Origin: Spirochaetaceae bacterium
Lineage (GTDB): Bacteria > Spirochaetota > Spirochaetia > DSM-27196 > SLAA01
Direction: 5' to 3'
Assembly (NCBI GenBank): GCA_003552665.1
Contig: PUNW01000220.1
Coordinates: forward strand, 1 to 32,157
Length of the DNA stretch: 32,157 bases
Shown: positions 8,115-15,697 of the stretch, one piece after another
Numbering within the stretch: position 1 is the stretch's first letter
How the letters are laid out: every line of letters begins with the position of its first letter
The notes under the pieces: generated by a model
What the model saw: only the letters and a program-made list of their open reading frames with translations
What the model was told of the DNA's origin: nothing
Database searches by the model: none
Program-made: the position numbers and the translations under genes

Positions 8115-11100
8115 TCACAATGACAGTCCCGCGTTTGTGCCCGCTTCACCTGGACCCAGATCGATCTTCAACTCCTCGGCAATACTCGCGAGGTCGTCGG
8201 AATCTACTTCGCCGGAAAGGTATACGATAAGGTCCTCCTGTCGCGGCTGACCGAAAGCGAGTCGGTAGGAAGCCACCGCTTTCTGTAGGGCCTCAGCCCG
8301 GCTACGATCTCGCGAGAGCGGGAGTGAGGGGATGTAGCGCTCCACGGCGTTGCTTTGATCATCGGTATAGATCCAGTGGGGGACGATGTCATTCTGCCCT
8401 GCCGGACGATCACGTTCGGCGGCGCTGAACATGGCGTGCCACGGACTTCCGTCTGCGGCGAGCCCGCATTCGGTGTAGTGCTTAGCGATATTCCGACGGA
8501 CTGCGTGACCGTGGTAACGATGGACGCGACCTTCACGCTGTTCGAGATCCACGGGGTTCCCGGGAAGGTTCCAGTGTACAACCGCATGGCAGTACGGATG
8601 AAAGTCCAGACCTTCCTGACCAACGGAAGTGGTTGCGAGCACGAAAGGTCGAAACGGTGAGTTGAACGCTTCGCGTACTTGTGAGCGGCGGGTGGCCGTT
8701 CCGTCCTCGTTTCGCTCGTCGGCCAGCCGCAGAGCAAAGTTCGCCCGCAGTCGGTCCGGAGTGATAGACACGAGATCATCCTCGACCTCGACTCGTTTGA
8801 CGCCGTAGCGCACCGTGCGAAGGCTCACGGTATTGTGCAGAACGTGGGCAGTATCCCACAAGGCCTCAAGTGAGTTCGGGTCCAGGTGGCCGCGCGAGCC
8901 GATGAGGCTGTGGATGTACTCATCGAATACCGATTGCAGATTCCCGGCCATTGTGTAGTCGAGGGTGCGTTGCCAGTACCTTTCGCCCGGATAGAGGTAG
9001 TGAATGACCTCAGTGATGTCGGTATTGTTGAAGAGGCTGCGTACGCCCCAGGCGACGCGCGAGGCTGCATATCGCATGTCGATATCCGTTGGGAGACGAC
9101 CGGTCGCACGGGTGAGCGCACGGAGCGCGCAGACACCGTAGCCGGCGAGGGCGATGGTTGCGAGCACTTCCGCAAGATCGCCGGGCATCCGGCCTAGCTG
9201 CGGCGCATCCTCGTGAAGGACAGCGGCGCGGGCCAGCGCGAGGTGTTCGGCGAATCGGCTGCCGGCATCGCCGGCATCGCCGTGCTCGTCGGTCGTGAAT
9301 GCTGCATGTAGCGTATCAACATCGCCCAGATAATCCGAAAATTGCTCGGGAGCCTGCATTCGGTCGAGCCAGAGCGGGGCGGCCCAATACCACCGCTCAT
9401 CGGCACCGGGGCTCTGCGTGGGTTCACCCAAGGATTGCGCGCCCGTATCCGGGCGGCGCATGCGATTGAGCTCGTCGAGCGGCCTTTGCAGCCGCCCGGC
9501 GACGAGCTCCACGGCACGTTCGGGCGCTATGGGCCGGCCACCGTGCTCCCGAGTGAGTGCCAAAGGGTCGCCGAGCTCCGCAAGCACTACCGCGGGATAC
9601 ATAAGCGCGAAGACCGGCATGCCGCTCAGCCGATCTTCGCTGAGCGAGAACTCGAGAAGTCGGGACATCCTCTGTCGGCCTTCGGGAGTGTTGCTGTAGC
9701 GAACACGACCGTCGGCTCGCACCATGCGACGCTCGGCTTCATACGTAAGGATGGTGCTGATCGCAGTGGGAACCATTGCCCAGGATGAGAACACGAGCCG
9801 CTTCGTGAAATTGAATAAGGACGGGTTGGCGAATGGCCCCGTGGGCTCAAGATACGGAAGCGACGGTGGTATCCAGAGCAGCTGCCACGTTCCTCTTCCA
9901 ATCGTATCATCGATGAGCCAGCGCATTCTTGAATGCTCGATCGGTATCGGCTCAAAGGCGTGTATCTGCTCGAACGACAGCCGTTCCGCCGCCTCCACAA
10001 ACGGAACGAGACGGCGCGAATCCGTCTCCGCGATGTCATCCAGTCGTTTCCCGAGGACGTAGCGATCCATGAAGTTGACGATGTACGGGGCCGATTTCCA
10101 GTACTCCACAGTGTCGGGAGCCCGTAGCTGGCGCGCAAGCTGCGCGCTAGCCACGAACGCGCCCACTTCAGCGTCGGAGAGGCTCAGGCCGTGACAGGGA
10201 CGAGAGACGAGCATTCCGGAGCGGTCAGGAGTCGCCGAGAGCCGCTCCGTGCGCACCATGACTCGCCGCAGCGTCGTCTGCACCAGGTCACGCGCCGTAG
10301 CTGCCGCCGCTCCACCATCCTGGCCGGCCTGCAACAGACCGCGGCGCAGCGCCCGAAGGTTCGCACGAAGGCTGTCAACCGCGGCTGCGTCGTGCTCGAG
10401 TAGGAAATCGATGGTGTGCACGAGGTCCTCGTGATGATCATCATCAGTCTCTTCTGCAGTGGTGAACATCTTATATGGTGTGGCCGACAGTAGCAGCACG
10501 CGCGCTTGTGAACCCGACGCGTGATCGACATGCTCGAATAGCTCGCGGGCGAGCTCGGATGCTTCGCTCGCCAGTTCGCTACCGGGAGCAGCGAGCAGAT
10601 GCTTGAAACGCTGAAACTCATCGAGGATGATAAGGTCGGGTCGCAGGGCATCGAGGCAGGCGCGCGCAAGAAGATCGCGCATCTGGCCGATGAACTGGTT
10701 GCATTTGCGGCGTTCACTCTTTGGCCAACCGCTCACCGAACGCCCGTGCCCGAAGATACCGCACAGCTCATCGAATCGCTCGAGCAGCGTGGGCTTCCCC
10801 AACTTCACAGCAGCGGCGTCGTGCTCGTTCACAAGCCGAACAAAGCTCTCGACGAGCGTCGAGTCGAGGCGACGCCAGTGACTGTGGGCGATGTCGCGGT
10901 ACGTTTGCTCAAATCGCTGCAGCTTCTGCACACCGCCCTGAAAGACGCGCATCGATCCCCTACTCCTGAACCGCTCCTGGCCCCATGCCTGCAGCAGCAT
11001 CAATCGCAAAAGCGCGCGCTCTCGTGCCTTACCCGATCCGGCGGTAAGCTCGAATGAGGTGCCTGGGGTAAAGGAGATCATGTTCACCTTGTTCTTCGCA

Positions 11101-11438
11101 AGCTCGTGGGCCTTCGCCGGAAGCATCGTGATGCGTTCAGCAAGCTCAAAGTGCCCCTGCGCGTCAACTTGAAGACGCTGCAGGTTTTGTCGGGCGATGA
11201 GCGCGTTGGAACAGACGTAAATGATGTCGACACGTTCGACGACATCCTGAAGATGCTCGATCGTCCTCGCTATTACGCCTCGAGCAACGAGCGTTTTGCC
11301 GAGCCCAACCTCGTCGGCAATTAGAAACCGTTTTGCCGGATCGCTGTCGCGGTAGAGCCGGGAGAACACGTGCTCTGCGGTAGCACGCTGAAAGTCCTTC
11401 AGCGGCGCGAGTGCGGGTTCGGCTACGAAACGGTTCAT
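8115..11438 (-). CDS. Large DEAD/SNF2-like helicase with conserved C-terminal helicase domain
   Basis: Walker A ADEVGLGKT, Walker B LIILDEFQRF, motif III LLLSATPYKMF, motifs V/VI TTSVGQEGLDFHPYCHAVVHWNLPGNPVDLEQREGRVHRYHG. Start set at ATG 11438 (MNRFVAEPALAPLKDFQ) because of the ATGA overlap with the upstream gene; the track's M is at 11477. Confidence 0.92.
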   Translation of the reverse strand: MNRFVAEPALAPLKDFQRATAEHVFSRLYRDSDPAKRFLIADEVGLGKTLVARGVIARTIEHLQDVVERVDIIYVCSNALIARQNLQRLQVDAQGHFELAERITMLPAKAHELAKNKVNMISFTPGTSFELTAGSGKARERALLRLMLLQAWGQERFRSRGSMRVFQGGVQKLQRFEQTYRDIAHSHWRRLDSTLVESFVRLVNEHDAAAVKLGKPTLLERFDELCGIFGHGRSVSGWPKSERRKCNQFIGQMRDLLARACLDALRPDLIILDEFQRFKHLLAAPGSELASEASELARELFEHVDHASGSQARVLLLSATPYKMFTTAEETDDDHHEDLVHTIDFLLEHDAAAVDSLRANLRALRRGLLQAGQDGGAAAATARDLVQTTLRRVMVRTERLSATPDRSGMLVSRPCHGLSLSDAEVGAFVASAQLARQLRAPDTVEYWKSAPYIVNFMDRYVLGKRLDDIAETDSRRLVPFVEAAERLSFEQIHAFEPIPIEHSRMRWLIDDTIGRGTWQLLWIPPSLPYLEPTGPFANPSLFNFTKRLVFSSWAMVPTAISTILTYEAERRMVRADGRVRYSNTPEGRQRMSRLLEFSLSEDRLSGMPVFALMYPAVVLAELGDPLALTREHGGRPIAPERAVELVAGRLQRPLDELNRMRRPDTGAQSLGEPTQSPGADERWYWAAPLWLDRMQAPEQFSDYLGDVDTLHAAFTTDEHGDAGDAGSRFAEHLALARAAVLHEDAPQLGRMPGDLAEVLATIALAGYGVCALRALTRATGRLPTDIDMRYAASRVAWGVRSLFNNTDITEVIHYLYPGERYWQRTLDYTMAGNLQSVFDEYIHSLIGSRGHLDPNSLEALWDTAHVLHNTVSLRTVRYGVKRVEVEDDLVSITPDRLRANFALRLADERNEDGTATRRSQVREAFNSPFRPFVLATTSVGQEGLDFHPYCHAVVHWNLPGNPVDLEQREGRVHRYHGHAVRRNIAKHYTECGLAADGSPWHAMFSAAERDRPAGQNDIVPHWIYTDDQSNAVERYIPSLPLSRDRSRAEALQKAVASYRLAFGQPRQEDLIVYLSGEVDSDDLASIAEELKIDLGPGEAGTNAGLSL

Positions 11439-13336
11439 ATGCGATCCTTCTGCCGACAGCGCCATATCGGCTCCCATACGGTGTCGAACTCAGCCGGCAG
11501 CAGCTCGGTGCGCTCCTCAGCGAGGTCATTGAGCAGCCGATTGATGTGATCCAGTCGATCAGGATTCCGGTCGAGGGCCTGAAGAAGAAGCTCGAGAAAC
11601 GGTAAATCTCCGCTTCCGCCCGCGAGCAAGCCATTGAGCCACCGCGAGTTTCCGCCGTTCGCCAGCCGCTCAATCTGTTCGTCATTGGGACGAAGCAACA
11701 TCAACAGATAGCGAAGAAGTCGGTCGCGATCGCGGAGCATCGCCGCGAGCAAGCGGCTGCGGCGGTCGGACGGTGCGCCGTGTAGCTGCGCGTTCACCAG
11801 GAAACTGGTTGTCGCCCGAGCACTTGCCTGTTGCGCCGTGGCCCGCACGGCAATGAACGATGAGATGCCGTCAGCGGTTACGGAGAACGTGGCGCGCGCC
11901 GGGCGGCCTGGTTCCAAAGCCAACGCCGACGACGATTCCTGGAGCGTGACCGGCCAGGTCCAAAGCTCGAGTGAGTCGAAGCGTGACTCAGGTAACGCGC
12001 TGTCAGAGTGGATCTGCAGGAGGTAGTGATCATCTGCCGCTTCCACGGTCGCCCGAAAGCAGATCGAGGCCATCTCTATTCGCAGTGAGCTCAGCTCCTG
12101 CTCAAGTTTTTCGGAATCATCGGGCTCGACTGGTTTATCCGGAAAGTGATAGTCGGCGAGCAGACCGGCGAAGCTGATCTCACCTGGCACCTCGGCGAGC
12201 AACAAATCTACTCCGGTACCGCGAGGTCCTGTCAGCTCGGCAAGCACCTCGATATTGCCGTCGAACCCCGCAGCCGTCGCGTTTGCCGAGCCGGTAAAGA
12301 TGCGGCTACCCTTGTCGGTATCGAATAGGTAGAGCTTCGCGTGCAGACCGCCGATTCGCAAACCGGGGGCATGATGCTCCACCGCCCGTGTTGTTGCGGC
12401 TCCTGTGGGTTCGCGGTCGAACTCAGCATCATCCTGATGCTCTACCGTTTCGGCGTTGATTTCGACGCCGGAACTGAGAACTGCTATCCTGCCTACCGCT
12501 CCCAGTGCCGCCGCCGGTATCCTGTCGAGCGACTCCATGCGTGAAACGAGTAGCGTCAGCTCGTGCTTCCGCGTGAAGCGGTTGAGGAACGATTCGCCGA
12601 GGAATGGCGAGACAACTACCGAGCGCCTGGTACGAACTGGGAATGGGTTGGGCCTATCCGGAGCGAGCCCGAAAACGTGGAAAGCAAGCCTTTCGAACGG
12701 CTGTGGCGGTATAAGCGGTACGCGCTCGAGATCATCAGCAAGTGACGCTATCGCGTGCTCTCTTTCCGTGGGTATCGGATTCTGCGCAAGCTGTGGTAGC
12801 CGGCGAAACAACTCGGCAAGCTCCAACTGGCCTTCGACCGGCAAGTTCCTGCCGGGGGCGGTGTACGGGTGGGACTCCGCACGCAGTAGCGTGTCCGAAG
12901 AGGTGTCGAACGTGAGATTCCGCGTCGCACAGAGCACCCGCAGCAGCGCCGACTCACCGTCGATGGCACGAAAGCGCGCGAGCCATACTTTGGGATGAAA
13001 GAGACGATGCGGCCGCGGAGGCTTGACCACGTAGACCGCATCCTCGAGCCAGGCGAAAACCGTCCGCCGACGCACCGGCACCGCGATCTGGCCGGCCTGA
13101 CAGAAAATGGTGATGCTCTCCGCGTGCCGCCGGATCGCGTCTAAAAGCCCGATCGGCTCGACCTCGTTCTCAGCTATGTCAACCTCCGTCGTCTCGTAGA
13201 ATGCGCACGCCACTGGTACGGTGAGCACCGTTTCGAGGTCAAGCGAATACGACGTACCGGCTGCCGCCTCCAGCACGAAACCTTCCGGCGGACGCAACGC
13301 TTCGAAAAGGGTTGTACGATCGTGCGGACTAAGCAT
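11435..13336 (-). CDS. Phospholipase D-family (HKD) protein associated with the helicase
   Basis: GLHAKLYLFD...TGSANATAAGF = HxK(x)4D...GSxN; first half carries a degenerate motif (LFHPKVWLARF...CATRNLTFD). Start set at ATG 13336 (MLSPHDRTTLFEALRPPEGF). Confidence 0.85.
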   Translation of the reverse strand: MLSPHDRTTLFEALRPPEGFVLEAAAGTSYSLDLETVLTVPVACAFYETTEVDIAENEVEPIGLLDAIRRHAESITIFCQAGQIAVPVRRRTVFAWLEDAVYVVKPPRPHRLFHPKVWLARFRAIDGESALLRVLCATRNLTFDTSSDTLLRAESHPYTAPGRNLPVEGQLELAELFRRLPQLAQNPIPTEREHAIASLADDLERVPLIPPQPFERLAFHVFGLAPDRPNPFPVRTRRSVVVSPFLGESFLNRFTRKHELTLLVSRMESLDRIPAAALGAVGRIAVLSSGVEINAETVEHQDDAEFDREPTGAATTRAVEHHAPGLRIGGLHAKLYLFDTDKGSRIFTGSANATAAGFDGNIEVLAELTGPRGTGVDLLLAEVPGEISFAGLLADYHFPDKPVEPDDSEKLEQELSSLRIEMASICFRATVEAADDHYLLQIHSDSALPESRFDSLELWTWPVTLQESSSALALEPGRPARATFSVTADGISSFIAVRATAQQASARATTSFLVNAQLHGAPSDRRSRLLAAMLRDRDRLLRYLLMLLRPNDEQIERLANGGNSRWLNGLLAGGSGDLPFLELLLQALDRNPDRLDHINRLLNDLAEERTELLPAEFDTVWEPIWRCRQKDRI

Positions 13337-14525
13337 TGCGCTCCATCCCTTCGTGAATATCACCGACGATCCGTTGTACCTGTGCCCAGCGGAACGACAT
13401 CAACCCGCCTCCCTGGGCCGCCGGCGACTGCTCGCGCGCACGGCGGTTCGACAGCTTTGCCCGCGCTCCCTTAACCCGCTCCTCGCGCGCGATGATTCTT
13501 CGACCGATTTCGGCAGACGATACGACCTCCCTCGGATTGCCGATTGCCCGCTCGAGCCACCAGTCAACGAACAGTCGGGCGACCCGCACCCGCGGATTCA
13601 CACCCTCGAGAACACTCCAGAGCTCACCGCGCTTCCAGGCACGAAACTCCTGCCGACGGCTCTCCATCTCTCCCACCCACTCATTTAGGCGGCTCCGGAA
13701 ATCGCCGCGCAGCCCTCCCTGCCCATCTTCTGCTAGGCGCTCGGAAAGGATCACGTTGTACAGAAGTCCCGCACCCAAGACGGCGTAAGCAAACAGCCGC
13801 GCGTGAGTCAGCTGTGCGCGCACCTCCCCGGACGCTTGACCGGCGACCGGATGGGTCCATGGAGCATCACCGTGCTGGCTTGTCGACCCGTCGCGCAGAA
13901 GCAGCTCGAGGTAACTCCCTTTTTTCGCGAGCATGGCCCGGTCACGCAGAAAATCGGCTTCTTCAGGTAGAAGCTCCAGCGTAGTAGACTCGAAGAGCCC
14001 GATAGGCTCTTCCGGTAACCCCGGCCATAGCAGCTCCGCCGGATCTCGTTCCCCGGTCTGAGCGCTTTCCCGGCGGCGTTTGTCGAGCGTCGCCACATAC
14101 TCCTGAGTCGTTCCATCAAATCGGCGTATGCCCCAGGCGCCGAGACCGCCCCAGTATATGACTCCCGCAAGGCGCTTCGTCGCCGCACCCGACTCCCGGC
14201 CGATAATCCCTTCCTTCTCCGAGCTCCCCCGCATCAGCGCCTCGATCGTCGCCACCTCGAGCTCCCGGGCCCGACGCAGCCCGTTCGCTGAGGTCACCCG
14301 CTCACGGTCGAGCCGGCGATAGACCCACGGAACAAGCAGAAAGTATCGAGCGCGTGTCTGAATCGTGCTTATACCGGGGAAAAGGATGTCGCTGAATGTG
14401 TCGCGAATAATGCCGAGGCCCAGCGGATCCACCATTCCCGGTTGGTCGAATGCGGCAAGCGCTTCGCGCACTCGTTGCTGGTCTTCGTCGCGGGTATCAA
14501 ACCAGGTGAAGGTGGAGACTGGCAC
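13329..14525 (-). CDS. DUF6361-like protein, first gene of the PLD/helicase operon
   Basis: MPVSTFTWFDTRDEDQQRVREALAAFDQPGMVDPLGLGIIRDTFSDILFPGISTIQTRARYFLLVPWVYRRL; recalled family signature. GTG start with GGAGG 6 nt upstream. Confidence 0.75.
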   Translation of the reverse strand: MPVSTFTWFDTRDEDQQRVREALAAFDQPGMVDPLGLGIIRDTFSDILFPGISTIQTRARYFLLVPWVYRRLDRERVTSANGLRRARELEVATIEALMRGSSEKEGIIGRESGAATKRLAGVIYWGGLGAWGIRRFDGTTQEYVATLDKRRRESAQTGERDPAELLWPGLPEEPIGLFESTTLELLPEEADFLRDRAMLAKKGSYLELLLRDGSTSQHGDAPWTHPVAGQASGEVRAQLTHARLFAYAVLGAGLLYNVILSERLAEDGQGGLRGDFRSRLNEWVGEMESRRQEFRAWKRGELWSVLEGVNPRVRVARLFVDWWLERAIGNPREVVSSAEIGRRIIAREERVKGARAKLSNRRAREQSPAAQGGGLMSFRWAQVQRIVGDIHEGMERNA

Positions 14526-14563
14526 CTAATGCCTCCGTTTCTCGTGCCGTTTCGTCGGGCGAA

Positions 14564-14592
14564 ATCATAGACACAAATCACGGTGGAGTCAA
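14564..14592 (-). promoter_or_regulatory. Promoter of the DUF6361/PLD/helicase operon (TTGACT-N17-TATGAT)
   Basis: Minus strand reads TTGACT CCACCGTGATTTGTGTC TATGAT (14592 to 14564), about 40 nt upstream of GTG 14525. Confidence 0.65.
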
Positions 14593-14596
14593 AGCC

Positions 14597-14625
14597 TTGA
14601 CCATCCCATGTTGGTACGATAGAGT
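14597..14625 (+). promoter_or_regulatory. Promoter of the TPP riboswitch-tenA transcript (TTGACC-N17-TAGAGT)
   Basis: Sequence match just upstream of the riboswitch. Confidence 0.5.
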
Positions 14626-14637
14626 ACGAGTCATTAA

Positions 14638-14732
14638 ATCCGTAGGGGAGCCTGCAAGGGCGGGCTGAGAGGAAGGCGAATGCCTTCGACCCTGCGAACC
14701 TGATCTGGGTAATTCCAGCGAAGGAAACGGAG
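14638..14732 (+). ncRNA. TPP riboswitch (THI element)
   Basis: GGGGAGCC...GGGCTGAGAGG...GACCCTGCGAACCTGATCTGGGTAATTCCAGCGAAGGAAAC matches the THI-box consensus; P1 TCCGT (14639-14643) / ACGGA (14727-14731). Confidence 0.95.
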
Positions 14733-14835
14733 CGCCCCACGTGCCGATACCCGATAGCTACAGCCAGCACCACGGTCATCACAGCCGACGCGCGCACGCT
14801 CCGATTTCTTTCCGGAGCCTGAAAGGAGGCAACAG

Positions 14836-15480
14836 GTGAGTCACCTATCGAGTCGCTTGTGGCAGGAGTGTGCAGACAAGGCTTACGCAATCCTCGATCA
14901 CCCGTTCGTCCGTGGTATCGCCGAGGCCACGCTCGATCCGACGGCATTCAAGTACTACATCGCGCAGGATCGGCTCTATCTGCAATCGTTCGCTCGCGCC
15001 TATTCGATTGCTGCCGCTAAATCGCCGGATTGGCATGCGTTCCAGTCGTTCCACGAGCTCGCCGGCGGTGTACTGGATGAACTGAAACTTCACAAAAGCT
15101 ACGCCGAATCGTGGGGTCTTGAGCCTGAGTCCGTCGTTGCTTCAGCGACAACTCGTCGTTATACCGATTTCCTGCTGGCCACAGCATGGAGCAGCGACGT
15201 GGGTACCACCGCTGCCGCCATGACGCCATGCATGAAACTATATGGCTTCTTGGGCTCGGAGATTGCCGAAAGACGCGGGATACCGGCCGATCCGTTCGGC
15301 GAATGGGTGAAGACCTATGCCGCGCCGAGCTTCCATGACTTGGTGAGTCAGCTCGAAGGGCTGGTAGACCGATACGCCGACGACAGCTCTGCCGTTCATT
15401 CCTGTTATCAGTACGCTATCGAGTGCGAGGAAGCCTTCTTCTCCGCTGCGATGGCCGAAGCCGGAGCGTCCGGCGGGTGA
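14836..15480 (+). CDS. tenA: TenA family thiaminase II / aminopyrimidine aminohydrolase
   Basis: LSSRLWQECADKAYAILDHPFVRGIAEATLDPTAFKYYIAQDRLYLQSFARAYSIAAAK; GTG start with AAAGGAGG; preceded by a TPP riboswitch. Confidence 0.93.
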   Translation: MSHLSSRLWQECADKAYAILDHPFVRGIAEATLDPTAFKYYIAQDRLYLQSFARAYSIAAAKSPDWHAFQSFHELAGGVLDELKLHKSYAESWGLEPESVVASATTRRYTDFLLATAWSSDVGTTAAAMTPCMKLYGFLGSEIAERRGIPADPFGEWVKTYAAPSFHDLVSQLEGLVDRYADDSSAVHSCYQYAIECEEAFFSAAMAEAGASGG

Positions 15481-15551
15481 GCCGAGCTCGGCAATACCCG
15501 GCTCAAAGCTGTAGAGCGCGGAGCCCCTGCGCGGTGAGAAAGCGGTAGATC

Positions 15552-15597
15552 GAGCGCTCGCAAACGTGAGCGCTCTCATCAAGGGTTGTTACCGCGG
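15552..15597 (+). ncRNA. Possible degenerate T-box-like leader 3' part (stem III-like hairpin plus T-box-like core)
   Basis: Hairpin GAGCGCTC-GCAAACGT-GAGCGCTC (15552-15575) followed by AGGGTTGTTACCGCGG (15582-15597), close to the T-box consensus AGGGTGGNACCGCGG. Confidence 0.4.
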
Positions 15598-15697
15598 CGG
15601 GGCGCCTTCTTATCGTCGGCTGGGAGGGAGGCCCCTCAGGTCTCTGTATTGATCTCCCCCGGGAACTAGTGTCAGTATGTAGCCGCAGCGAGGGCTC

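Noticed and set aside
9258-9290. cggcatcgccggcatcgcc mini-repeat
   Set aside because: Only about two copies within the helicase coding sequence; ordinary codon repetition.
8115-14525. Complete DISARM system
   Set aside because: Helicase and PLD components are reminiscent, but no DUF1998 (DrmB) or methyltransferase gene is present, and the third protein looks like DUF6361.
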